Part shown: in pieces, positions 7,433 to 13,609 of the stretch
Position numbering within the stretch: position 1 is the first letter of the stretch
Layout of the letters: each line of letters begins with the position of its first letter
Assembly: GCA_035571875.1 (NCBI GenBank)
Contig: DATNBR010000042.1
Location: forward strand, 1-18,703
Source of the DNA: Parafrigoribacterium_A sp035571875
GTDB lineage: Bacteria; Actinomycetota; Actinomycetes; Actinomycetales; Microbacteriaceae
Direction: 5' to 3'
DNA: 18,703 nucleotides
Notes under the pieces: model-generated
What the model was told of the DNA's origin: nothing
Database searches by the model: none
What the model saw: only the letters and a program-made list of their open reading frames with translations
Translations under genes and position numbers: made by a program

Positions 7433-8464
7433 CTGAGCGCCATTGCGGATGTCGCCCGCCTCGCCGGGGTGTCGAAGTCGACGGCCTCGCGCGCCCTCAG
7501 CGGGCACGGTTACGTCTCCCACGAGACTCGAGCTCGGGTCGAGGCCGCGGCCGCCGAAATCGGCTACGTCGTGTCGTCGAACGCCTCGAGCCTGGTGACG
7601 GGCCGAACGCGCAATGTCGGCGTGGTCATCCCGTTCATCAGTCGCTGGTTCTTCTCGCAGGTGCTCGAGGGCATCGAGTCGTCACTCATCGCCGCTGGCT
7701 ACGACCTCACCCTCTATCGTCTGAGCGAGGACGAGACGCAGCGTCGCCGTGTCTTCGACTACTTCCTCGTGCGCAAGCGAGTGGATGCGGTGATCGCCGT
7801 GGGCATTGAATTGAGCCCCCACGAGGTGGCGATGCTGCGCTCGCTCGGCAAGCCGATCGTGGGCATCGGCGGCACGGTCGACGGAATCTCCTCGGTGAGC
7901 ATCGACGACGTCGAGACGGCCAGACGCGCCACGGAGCACCTGTTGAGCCTCGGCCACACCCAGATCGTGCACCTGGGCGGTGACCCCGAGGAGCAGATGG
8001 ACTTCCGCGTGCACTCACAGAGGCTCGCGGGAGTGACGCAGGCGATGACCGCGGCCGGGCTTGCCGAGAACGTGCGATTCCAGCCCGCGGTGTTCAGCAT
8101 CCCGGGCGGCTACAACGAGGCGCTCTCGCTGCTCGCCGACCCGCGCTCCAGGCCCACCGCGATCGTGGCCGGCTGCGACGAGATCGCGATCGGCGTGATC
8201 GTCGCCGCGAGGCAGCTCGGCATCCAGATTCCGGCGGAGCTCTCGGTGATCGGCATCGACGGTCACGAGCTCGCCACGATGTTCTCGCTGACCACGCTCG
8301 AGCAATTTCCGTCGCGGCAGGGCACACGCGCGGTGGAACTCGTGATGGACGGAATGGCGGATGACGCGGCGAGTGATGAGCAGGCGATCACCATGCCCGT
8401 GAACCTCAAGGTGCGACGCAGCACGACTGCTCCGCCGCGGCCATCCCAGAACGCCAGAAAATGA
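7433..8464 (+). CDS. LacI-family transcriptional regulator of the sugar-uptake operon
   Basis: A cytoplasmic DNA-binding repressor, 343 aa from the CTG start. The N-terminal HTH reads IADVARLAGVSKSTASRALS, followed by the hinge region (GYVVSSNASSLVTGRTRNVGVVIP) and a periplasmic-binding-protein-like effector domain to the end. Three starts are possible: ATG 7418 (no ribosome binding site), GTG 7424 (overlaps one) and CTG 7433. The last gives M-S-A-I-A-D-V, the usual family N-terminus, and is 8 bases after GGAGG, so I choose it. The gene diverges from the binding-protein gene and lies beside two identical palindromes with the CG-centred symmetry LacI proteins recognise, so it very likely represses the importer and itself and responds to the transported sugar. 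It is the only plus-strand gene in the window. Confidence 0.9.
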   Translation: MSAIADVARLAGVSKSTASRALSGHGYVSHETRARVEAAAAEIGYVVSSNASSLVTGRTRNVGVVIPFISRWFFSQVLEGIESSLIAAGYDLTLYRLSEDETQRRRVFDYFLVRKRVDAVIAVGIELSPHEVAMLRSLGKPIVGIGGTVDGISSVSIDDVETARRATEHLLSLGHTQIVHLGGDPEEQMDFRVHSQRLAGVTQAMTAAGLAENVRFQPAVFSIPGGYNEALSLLADPRSRPTAIVAGCDEIAIGVIVAARQLGIQIPAELSVIGIDGHELATMFSLTTLEQFPSRQGTRAVELVMDGMADDAASDEQAITMPVNLKVRRSTTAPPRPSQNARK

Positions 8465-8465
8465 C

Positions 8466-8498
8466 TGTGGGCGCCCCTTCCATTGAGGGGCGCCCACA
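8466..8498 (+). terminator. Terminator hairpin after the LacI-family gene
   Basis: Perfect 12-bp GC-rich stem (8466-8477 with 8487-8498) starting two bases after the stop codon, with a 9-base loop. No clear U-run follows, as is common for actinobacterial terminators. Confidence 0.75.
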
Positions 8499-8840
8499 CC
8501 TGCGCTGTTGTGTGGTGTCGCGCCAGGGACCGCGCGGCACCGTGTCTTGCGACACTGTGTTGTTGTGGAGCTTCGCCGAAGAATCATCACTTCGACGCGG
8601 GGGTGAACCACGTCCTTGCTTCAACGCGTGGAGCCGGGGGCTAGCCAGAGGGTAAGACTGTCTAGAACTCGCGCTTCGCTTGGAAAAAGCCCACACATGA
8701 CTGCTTCAACTACCATCGTTTTCTGCGTCAACTGCGTCCCCATTATGGCGGACACGAGGAGACTTATGCAAGTACTCTTCGCTTTCTCGTGAGCGCGTTT
8801 ATGAGGCCGGTAAACACGCCGCGAATGCGGCTTAAATGTA
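8499..8840. other. 342-bp stretch between convergent genes without an assigned gene
   Basis: I see no recognisable RNA or protein family here. It contains short stems (GTGTC/GACAC at 8542-8555, CCACG/CGTGG near 8607-8632, GCCGC/GCGGC at 8818-8831) and a 31-codon plus-strand reading frame at 8697-8792. An internal ATG of that frame (8766) is preceded by GAGGAG. Evidence for translation is thin. Confidence 0.4.
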
Positions 8841-8841
8841 G

Positions 8842-8873
8842 GAAGGCACCACCCCTGGCGGGGTGGTGCCTTC
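8842..8873 (-). terminator. Terminator of the rplJ-rplL operon
   Basis: Perfect 14-bp stem (8842-8855 with 8860-8873) with a 4-base loop, beginning 9 bases after the rplL stop. On the minus strand it is followed by CCTACATTTAAG, mildly T-rich. This is the strongest terminator structure in the window. Confidence 0.85.
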
Positions 8874-8881
8874 GAACCTGA

Positions 8882-9274
8882 CTACTTGAGGGTGACGGTG
8901 GCGCCAGCAGCCTCGAGCTGAGCCTTCGCCTTCTCGGCGGTCTCCTTGTTGACGCCCTCGAGCACGTTGCCCGGAGCACCATCGACGACGGCCTTCGCCT
9001 CACCCAGGCCGAGGTTCGTCAGTGCGCGAACCTCCTTGATGACCTGGATCTTCTTGTCGCCCGCGGCGTCGAGAACGACATCGAACGAGTCCTTCTCCTC
9101 GACCTCTTCGGCGGCAGCGCCACCGGCAGCAGCGCCACCGGCCGCGGCAACGGCGACGGGAGCGGCAGCGGTGACCTCGAAGACCTCTTCGAACTTCTTG
9201 ACGAACTCGCTGAGCTCAATGAGCGTGAGCTCCTTGAATGCCTCGATGAGCTGGTCGCTTGACAGCTTTGCCAT
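8882..9274 (-). CDS. rplL: 50S ribosomal protein L7/L12
   Basis: A 130-aa acidic stalk protein that binds L10 as dimers and recruits translation GTPases to the ribosome. The N-terminal dimerisation domain (MAKLSSDQLIEAFKELTLIELSEF) is followed by an Ala/Gly-rich hinge at about 36-53 and the globular C-terminal domain. That domain carries the conserved KIQVIKEVRALTNLGLGEAK surface, which contacts elongation factors, and ends in GATVTLK. The length is typical. AAGGAG precedes the ATG at proper spacing. It is 72 bp downstream of rplJ, the conserved order, and ends in a strong terminator. rpoB does not follow directly, since a LacI-family gene on the opposite strand lies downstream. Confidence 0.98.
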   Translation of the reverse strand: MAKLSSDQLIEAFKELTLIELSEFVKKFEEVFEVTAAAPVAVAAAGGAAAGGAAAEEVEEKDSFDVVLDAAGDKKIQVIKEVRALTNLGLGEAKAVVDGAPGNVLEGVNKETAEKAKAQLEAAGATVTLK

Positions 9275-9346
9275 GATTTTTCTCCTTGTTTCTGATCTTG
9301 ATAACCGCGTGACCGCATCCGTGAATGGACTGCGGAGCGCGAAGTC

Positions 9347-9859
9347 TTACTGGTGGTCCTGCTTCTCGCGCAGCGCGTCGACCGTGCGAACGGCCTTCGC
9401 CAGCGGAGCGTTGAACAGGTAAGCGGCACCGAACAGCGAGGCCTTGGCTGCGCCGGCGAACTTCGCCAGCAGCACTTCCCGGGACTCAAGATCGGCGAGC
9501 TTGGTGACCTCTGCAGCAGTGAGAGCGTTACCGTCGAAGTAACCGCCCTTGATCACGAGCAGAGGGTTTGCCTTGGCGAAGTCGCGCAGGCCCTTCGCGA
9601 CGGAGACGGGGTCTCCGTGCACGAATGCGATAGCGGATGGGCCGACCAGCTCGTCGTCAAACGAGCTGATGCCGGCCGCGTTTGCCGCGATCTTGGTCAG
9701 CGTGTTCTTCACCACGGCGTAAGTTGCGTTCTCACTGATGCTCTTTCGCAGCGTCTTCAGCTGCGCAACGGTGAGGCCGCGGTACTCGGTGAGCAATACA
9801 GCGGTCGAGTTACGGAACAGATCCGTAAGCTCGGCAACCGAAGCTTCCTTGTTCGCCAT
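9347..9859 (-). CDS. rplJ: 50S ribosomal protein L10
   Basis: A 170-aa protein that anchors L7/L12 dimers to 23S rRNA; free L10-L12 complex represses its own mRNA in many bacteria. The sequence begins MANKEASVAELTDLFRNSTAVLLTEYRGLTV with typical following segments KTLRKSISENATYAVVKNTL and SAIAFVHGDPVSVAKGLRDFAK, and ends in the C-terminal helix that binds L7/L12. The start at 9859 is set by TGAGGAG just upstream. A longer open frame to 9988 only reads through the leader terminator and is not coding. The upstream leader contains a recognisable L10-binding motif and an intrinsic terminator, so expression is probably set by autogenous attenuation. Confidence 0.98.
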   Translation of the reverse strand: MANKEASVAELTDLFRNSTAVLLTEYRGLTVAQLKTLRKSISENATYAVVKNTLTKIAANAAGISSFDDELVGPSAIAFVHGDPVSVAKGLRDFAKANPLLVIKGGYFDGNALTAAEVTKLADLESREVLLAKFAGAAKASLFGAAYLFNAPLAKAVRTVDALREKQDHQ

Positions 9860-10068
9860 GTGGCTCCTCAATTTCGTTATTGCGTCGTGCCCGAACGGGC
9901 ACCAGCCTCGACCGGCCGCACTCACGAAAAAAGCTCCGGCGCAAGCGCACGGAGCTGGAGTCTCGTTGAAGACATCTACTTCACACACCTGCGCTGGTTC
10001 TCACTCGTGAGCGAGCATTGGATCGTCGAGGCATTTCTGCACACGCCGATAACCTGCGGTCTTTGGCT
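9860..10068 (-). ncRNA. L10 leader (autoregulatory 5' UTR of rplJ-rplL)
   Basis: The minus-strand transcript should begin near 10068 with GGAGCCAAAGACCGCAGG. Its AAAGACCGCAGG segment, bracketed by GCC(A) and (T)CGGC (10045-10067), is the hallmark of the L10(L12)4-binding leader. About 90 bases later comes an intrinsic terminator (9927-9956), and then the rplJ ribosome binding site. This is the layout of an attenuation leader: binding of excess L10-L12 complex would favour the terminator. Confidence 0.8.
9927..9956 (-). terminator. Intrinsic terminator/attenuator inside the rplJ leader
   Basis: AGCTCCG pairs with CGGAGCT (9932-9938 with 9950-9956), extended by GCGC pairs towards a short loop, and is followed on the minus strand by six Ts (9932-9927). 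It is the only stem in the window with a proper U-tail, and it lies upstream of the gene rather than after one. Confidence 0.8.
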
Positions 10069-10074
10069 CCGTTC

Positions 10075-10104
10075 AGACTACGGGATGCGCGGGGGTGGTG
10101 CCAA
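10075..10104 (-). promoter_or_regulatory. Promoter of the rplJ-rplL operon
   Basis: TTGGCA (10104-10099), 18-base spacer, TAGTCT (10080-10075) on the minus strand. The predicted start falls at the first bases of the L10 leader, which supports both calls. Confidence 0.65.
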
Positions 10105-10137
10105 ATCGGCTGAGCACCCTCACAGGGCACATCTCAG

Positions 10138-10158
10138 CTTCCCTTCCGCAGAGGGAAG
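10138..10158 (-). terminator. Short hairpin after the putative immunity gene
   Basis: CTTCCCT (10138-10144) pairs perfectly with AGGGAAG (10152-10158), with a 7-base loop, 22 bases after the stop at 10181. No U-run follows, so it is a weak terminator candidate. Confidence 0.4.
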
Positions 10159-10180
10159 GAGGGCGATTCTTGCCATCACG

Positions 10181-10747
10181 TTATTCGATGATTCGCCAAG
10201 TGCCATCGGCTCTGAATTCAAACTTTCGACTGAGATCCACCGGGCCCGTGCTACCTCGGCTCTCGATTACGACGGCACTCGGCGTCATGCGCACTTTGCG
10301 AGCGTTGCTGACTTGTTCGCCGCTCTCTGTCCCGTTGAGCCAATACATGACCCACTTGACTTCGTGCAATTTGCTCCAGGAAGGCGGTGGGGGTTCAATT
10401 GCGTCCGGATCCCAATTCTGCTCCGGGTCGTACCTCCACCAATTGTCAGGCTCGGAGACGACATGCACGCCAACCTCAAGGGGAAGCAACTCGTCTTGGC
10501 CCGGCGCATCGACTTCTCGGTAGACCTCGATCAATCCCAGCTCAACAAGTGACTTAGTGGCGAGAAGCATAGGGGCGACGTACTTTTCCTTGCGATTCCA
10601 ATAGGCAGCGTCAGGGCTATAGCCCGCCCACCCGTTCAGGACGTCTATCATGCGCTCGCCCTGAATTGCCTCGTTCAACACATACTGCTGTTCGGCGGTC
10701 AAATCTTCCCACGCAAGGGAAGCGCCGCTACCGCTAGCGCTATTCAC
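10181..10747 (-). CDS. Hypothetical protein, putative immunity protein for an Rhs-type toxin tip
   Basis: A 188-aa acidic, soluble protein with no signal peptide or membrane segment; I do not recognise the family. Visible features are an N-terminal helical part (LTAEQQYVLNEAIQGERMIDVLNGW), Trp-rich stretches (DNWWRYDPEQNWDPD, VKWVMYWLNG) and a C-terminal beta-rich end (KFEFRADGTWRIIE). The start is GTG at 10747, preceded by GAGGAGG at 5-base spacing; a TTG at 10792 lacks such a site. It lies 68 bp after the toxin-tip fragment on the same strand, the usual position of immunity genes in polymorphic toxin loci, and it is complete while everything upstream is broken. Codon choice is less GC-biased than in its neighbours, consistent with transfer. 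Function is inferred from position only. Confidence 0.65.
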   Translation of the reverse strand: MNSASGSGASLAWEDLTAEQQYVLNEAIQGERMIDVLNGWAGYSPDAAYWNRKEKYVAPMLLATKSLVELGLIEVYREVDAPGQDELLPLEVGVHVVSEPDNWWRYDPEQNWDPDAIEPPPPSWSKLHEVKWVMYWLNGTESGEQVSNARKVRMTPSAVVIESRGSTGPVDLSRKFEFRADGTWRIIE

Positions 10748-10815
10748 CGCCGCCTCCTCGTCCGCCGAACGTGAATCGCCCGGTGAAATCAACCGACCCC
10801 GTACCTCCTCGGCTC

Positions 10816-11115
10816 CTAATGTTCACATTGGGGCTGGCCGGGGTTGCTCAGCACACTATTCCCCTGCGCGGCTACGTGAAATTGTTCACCCCCAGTTCTC
10901 ATCTTGATGTAATCGCCACCCGTGTGGATTGCGTCTCCCGAAGAAAGCCCACCTTGAGCGTATTCAACGTAGCCGGTACCGCCCGGGGGCACTCCGGGCC
11001 TCATCCACTTGACGCCGGCGCCCTTATTCATCGGGCGCTCAATCCACCCCTCAGGTATCATCGATCGCACCTCCTCGAGGCTGGCCCCGGCCATCGATTC
11101 GGGGTCGGCAAAGCG
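10816..11115 (-). pseudogene. C-terminal toxin-tip fragment of an Rhs-like protein
   Basis: The frame reads FADPESMAGASLEEVR, then IPEGWIERPMNKGAGVKWMRPG, with GYVEY, GDAIHTGGDYIKMRTGG and FHVAAQGN further on, ending NPGQPQCEH. The spacing of GW, K-x-G-x-G, GD-x-x-H, GG-D-Y and GN resembles tips at the ends of actinobacterial Rhs/WapA polymorphic toxins, as I recall them. The frame runs out of the RelE fragment in another phase near 11115 and has no ribosome binding site of its own in front of the ATG at 11094, so I treat it as the detached 3' end of a toxin gene. If made from ATG 11094 it would be a 92-aa protein. The next gene looks like its immunity partner. Confidence 0.55.
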
Positions 11116-11173
11116 TTGACTCCGCGCGGAGTTCCGTACGCGCCTCGGGGTGCTCGCGCTGGGCGCGCGTCAC
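11051..11173 (-). pseudogene. Truncated RelE/ParE-family toxin (first ~19 codons, then foreign sequence)
   Basis: GTG at 11173 overlaps the antitoxin stop (GTGA), the normal junction in this TA class. The product begins MTRAQREHPEARTELRAES; HPEAR-x-E-L-R is the typical opening of RelE/ParE toxins paired with TIGR02574-type antitoxins. After about residue 19 the similarity ends, the frame reads Arg/Gly-rich residues (LCRPRIDGRGQPRGG) and it stops at 11051 after 40 aa. In another phase the same DNA is the toxin-tip fragment. The catalytic C-terminal part of the toxin is missing, so it must be inactive. Confidence 0.55.
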
Positions 11174-11421
11174 CAGCGCTTCGACGCGAGTTCGGTCGAA
11201 AGCAGCCGGTAGGTCTCGTCTGTGTCAACCAGCTCGACCTTGCCCGCGAGGATGTCATCGACGCGGGAGCCGATCCCGTCGCGCCAGGCCGCCTCGACCT
11301 CGGTCGGGTGGCTGTCTGCGTCCTGATCCACGCTGAGCCGAAGCATGCGGGCAGCCTCCAAACGCTCACCGGGTGTGAGCAAGTAGCCCGCCTCGACGTA
11401 GTCCGCCAGCTTCGGAGTCAT
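11170..11421 (-). CDS. Addiction-module antitoxin, TIGR02574/Unstab_antitox-like
   Basis: An 83-aa small acidic protein. The pattern LTPGERLEAARMLRLSVD, then EVEAAWRDGIGSRVDDILAGKVELVDTDETYRLL, is that of the putative addiction-module components (Pfam Unstab_antitox). These usually carry E-x-A-W near the middle and R-x-x-D/I-x-x-G-x-V-E-L near the end and neutralise a RelE/ParE toxin encoded immediately downstream. The gene is intact, but its toxin is reduced to a fragment, so it is an orphan. The ATG has a TACACT -10 box 6 bases upstream (11433-11428), suggesting a leaderless mRNA. Its ATG also overlaps, as ATGA, the stop of the frame running out of the Rhs fragment. Confidence 0.8.
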   Translation of the reverse strand: MTPKLADYVEAGYLLTPGERLEAARMLRLSVDQDADSHPTEVEAAWRDGIGSRVDDILAGKVELVDTDETYRLLSTELASKRW

Positions 11422-11427
11422 AAATCA

Positions 11428-11433
11428 AGTGTA
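11428..11433 (-). promoter_or_regulatory. Candidate -10 box for a leaderless antitoxin transcript
   Basis: TACACT on the minus strand, 6 bases before the antitoxin ATG. No good -35 was found. Confidence 0.4.
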
Positions 11434-11495
11434 GGGTGGCGCGCTGACATCGGCCAGGGACGCACCGAGCTGCCAGACCCCGGCAGAAGTCGAGA

Positions 11496-11510
11496 CAGCG
11501 TATTACGCTG
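11496..11510. promoter_or_regulatory. Perfect 15-bp palindrome upstream of the antitoxin
   Basis: CAGCGTA-T-TACGCTG with partly complementary flanks (CGAGA/CCTCG), 75 bp before the antitoxin ATG. It could be an operator of the TA unit or the trace of a mobile element; no other copy lies in the window. Confidence 0.4.
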
Positions 11511-11574
11511 GCCTCGAAACCCCCGAGACGACAACCGCCAGCCACGGAAAACCCTAGGAACACACCCAGGGCGA

Positions 11575-11909
11575 TTCAGCTGCGGAATCAACGGATCTAA
11601 CACCGCGTCCACGGACAGGAACTTCCCGATCGACGGGTCATACTCCCGAACACCGAACAACTTCAACGACGACAGCATCGACGTCGGTGCATTCAAGAAC
11701 CCGTGCGCACTCGACCAGGCCACCGCGGTCCCGCGGGAGTTCCCGTAAGGATCCACATAGCGGCGAGTCACAGCCCCGGTCGCCGCATCCACTTCCGCCG
11801 TGGTGTTGTTCTGCTGGTCAGACACCAACCACTTCAGAACAGTGCCGGAGACCCCCGCCGTAGTGCTGCGCTCGGCGACCGGAACCCCGTCAGCCGCATA
11901 CAGCGCGCG
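11575..11909 (-). pseudogene. Internal fragment of an Rhs-repeat protein
   Basis: An open frame reads RALYAADGVPV, then LKWLVSDQQNNTTAEVDAATG, RRYVDPYGNSRG, HGFLNAP and LKLFGVREYDPSIGKFLSVDAVLDP. The YDP-x-(I/L)-G-(R/K)-F-(L/I)-S-x-D motif is the conserved end of the Rhs core and marks the point after which variable toxin tips begin. The normal continuation (QQ-x-N-x-Y-x-Y-x-x-N-x-P) is lost after L-I-P-Q-L-N near 11575; the frame then continues as unrelated Arg-rich sequence to 11418. On the upstream side no Rhs repeats or signal region exist, because the homology stops about 65 bp after the alpha/beta-hydrolase gene. About 110 codons remain of a protein normally well over 1000. Confidence 0.8.
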
Positions 11910-11975
11910 CGGGCGCCTGGGTATGCCGGAGCTCCGATGCAGGGCGTGGCGTGCCGCGGCAGGTGGCGGGGCGCG

Positions 11976-12770
11976 TTAGAGGTTTTGCGTCGCCAACCAC
12001 TCCAGGACGTCGTCGGCGACATCCTTCCAACCGGCATCGAGGGTGAGGGAATGGCCCTTGCCTTCGTACTCGTGATAGTCGGTCACCGATGCGGAGTTCT
12101 CGGCGTAGAGCTTTGCCACGGCCACGGTGACCGTTCTGGGAACGGTGTGGTCTTCGGTTCCGGAGGTGAGGAGCAACGGGCCGCGCACGGCGGTGTGCAT
12201 GTCCACCGCGGCGGGAGAGTTGCGCACGAAGTTCGCAGTCGCGTCCTCGAAAAGCGGCCTGCCTGGGCCCGGAATGGTCCAGGCGGCGAATAGGGCATCC
12301 GATTCTTCTTCTGTGAGCGCGTTGCCGAAGGCGTACCTGAACTGCTTCTCGTTCAGCGCGACCGTGCGCGACTTGTTCGCGGGGTTGCCGAGCACTGGGA
12401 AGCCCGACCGCAACTGGGCGAAGGGCAGCACCTTGACCCCCTTGATGGGAGCGGGGTCGATCGCGACGGCGGCCGCCACGAGGTCGTTCGCGAGTAGCTC
12501 CTGCGCGATCAGACCGCCGAAGGAGTGACCCACGGCGATCGGCTTCTCGTCGAGTTCGGCGATGATGTCGGCGTAGTGGTGGCAGATCTCTGCGATGCCC
12601 TGATTGTTGAGCCCATCCGGGTTTGCCCGCGTGGCCTCGACGGTCTCGAGGTCGCCGGGCCAACCGGGTGCGGATGTCGTGTAGCCCTTCTCTTCGAACA
12701 GCTCCTGCCAGGGCTTCCACGCTGACGAGTGGATCCAGAGTCCGTGGATGAAGACGACGTGCTTCGGCAT
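11976..12770 (-). CDS. Alpha/beta-fold hydrolase (esterase-like)
   Basis: A 264-aa cytoplasmic hydrolase with a complete Ser-Asp-His triad. The strand before the oxyanion loop reads VVFIHG (5-10), the nucleophile elbow is GHSFGG with S83, the acid is D207 in SGTEDHTVP, and the base is H240 in GKGHSLTLD. Residues of about 105-185 form a lid region (KGVKVLPFAQLRSGFP, then an LTEEESDALFAAW helix). Substrates of this family include esters, lactones and halides; none can be chosen here. AGGAG lies a few bases before the ATG. It follows the SDR gene by 37 bp on the same strand, so the two are probably co-transcribed, perhaps under the XRE/MmyB-like regulator upstream. The stop is followed within 70 bp by the Rhs debris. 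Confidence 0.88.
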   Translation of the reverse strand: MPKHVVFIHGLWIHSSAWKPWQELFEEKGYTTSAPGWPGDLETVEATRANPDGLNNQGIAEICHHYADIIAELDEKPIAVGHSFGGLIAQELLANDLVAAAVAIDPAPIKGVKVLPFAQLRSGFPVLGNPANKSRTVALNEKQFRYAFGNALTEEESDALFAAWTIPGPGRPLFEDATANFVRNSPAAVDMHTAVRGPLLLTSGTEDHTVPRTVTVAVAKLYAENSASVTDYHEYEGKGHSLTLDAGWKDVADDVLEWLATQNL

Positions 12771-12807
12771 TGTTGCTCCTAGGGGAAATTGCGGATGGGA
12801 TGGATGT

Positions 12808-13602
12808 TCAGAGGGTCTTGATGAGGCCGCCGTCGATGAGAAAGTCGGCCCCCGTGACGTTTCCGGCGCGATTGCTCGCGAGGATGAGGGCCAGGTCCGC
12901 GACCTCGGAGGGCTGGGTGAACCGGCCCGTCGAGAAGCCGCCCTGGCTGGCTACCACTCGGTCACGGGCGGTGTCGAAGTCGACACCCATGGACTTGGCG
13001 GCCCGTGCGGCGACCCCGTTCTCGCCCAGCCACAGCTGCGTTGCCACGGGCCCGGGGCTGATGGTGTTGAAGCGGATGTTCTGGGCGCCGAACTCCTTGG
13101 AGAGCGACTTCGACAGATTCCAGACGGCAGCCTTCGCTGCGGAATAGTCGACCACGGGCGGATCGGGCAGGAACGCGTTCACCGAGCCGATCGTCACGAC
13201 GTTTCCACCCCCGCGTTCGATGAGGAGAGGCAGGGCGGCTCGGGTGGTGCGCATCGCCGCGAGGAAGCTGAGGGTGAGGGTGTCGAGCCACTGCTCGTCG
13301 GTGATGGCCAGGAAGCCCTCGTCACGGAAGATGACCGCGCCGACGTTATTCACGAGGATGTCGAGGCCACCGAACTCGGCGGATCGCGCGACAAGCCGAG
13401 CGGGCGCATCCGCTGACGACAGATCGACGCTCTCAAACAGCACGGAGCCAGCGGACACGAGCTGGTCGAGCTCGGGCGTCGACGACCGCGCGCCAGCGAT
13501 GACTCGCGCGCCCTCCGCGACCAGGCCCTGCGTTATGGCGAGGCCGATACCCTTGCTGGCGCCGGTGACAACAGCGACCTTGTGAGCGAGTCCCAGATCC
13601 AT
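12808..13602 (-). CDS. Short-chain dehydrogenase/reductase (SDR)
   Basis: A 264-aa NAD(P)-dependent oxidoreductase of the classical SDR type. The cofactor loop is TGASKGIG (13-20), the structural motif NNVGA (85-89; usually NNAG), and the catalytic Ser140, Tyr153 and Lys157 sit in IGS and YSAAK. The C-terminus has the family pattern ADFLIDGG. R52-x-S after the second strand hints at NADP preference but is not decisive. ATG 13602 is chosen because TAGTCT (13615-13610) lies 7 bases before it, as for a leaderless mRNA; an in-frame ATG at 13647 is the alternative. It sits between the MmyB-like regulator gene upstream and the hydrolase gene downstream, all on one strand. MmyB-like regulators are often neighbours of SDR genes, so regulation by it is likely. 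Substrate unknown. Confidence 0.9.
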   Translation of the reverse strand: MDLGLAHKVAVVTGASKGIGLAITQGLVAEGARVIAGARSSTPELDQLVSAGSVLFESVDLSSADAPARLVARSAEFGGLDILVNNVGAVIFRDEGFLAITDEQWLDTLTLSFLAAMRTTRAALPLLIERGGGNVVTIGSVNAFLPDPPVVDYSAAKAAVWNLSKSLSKEFGAQNIRFNTISPGPVATQLWLGENGVAARAAKSMGVDFDTARDRVVASQGGFSTGRFTQPSEVADLALILASNRAGNVTGADFLIDGGLIKTL

Positions 13603-13609
13603 AGCGCCG

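Noticed and set aside
8764..9003. 79-codon minus-strand frame overlapping the 3' end of rplL
   Set aside because: It lies mainly in the wrong frame of rplL and its terminator.
9860..9988. N-terminal extension of L10
   Set aside because: It reads through the leader terminator, and TGAGGAG marks the ATG at 9859.
11434..11575. Possible insertion-sequence end (CCTAGG and GGTGTGTT motifs near the Rhs break)
   Set aside because: No transposase, no matching terminal repeat at the other side and no target duplication could be seen.
11418..11575. Arg-rich continuation of the Rhs frame as a real protein part
   Set aside because: Similarity to Rhs proteins ends at LDPLIPQLN; the remaining residues look like out-of-frame GC-rich translation.
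10771..11748. 325-codon plus-strand frame across the Rhs/TA region
   Set aside because: It lies opposite several minus-strand fragments with real family similarity and shows no domain of its own.
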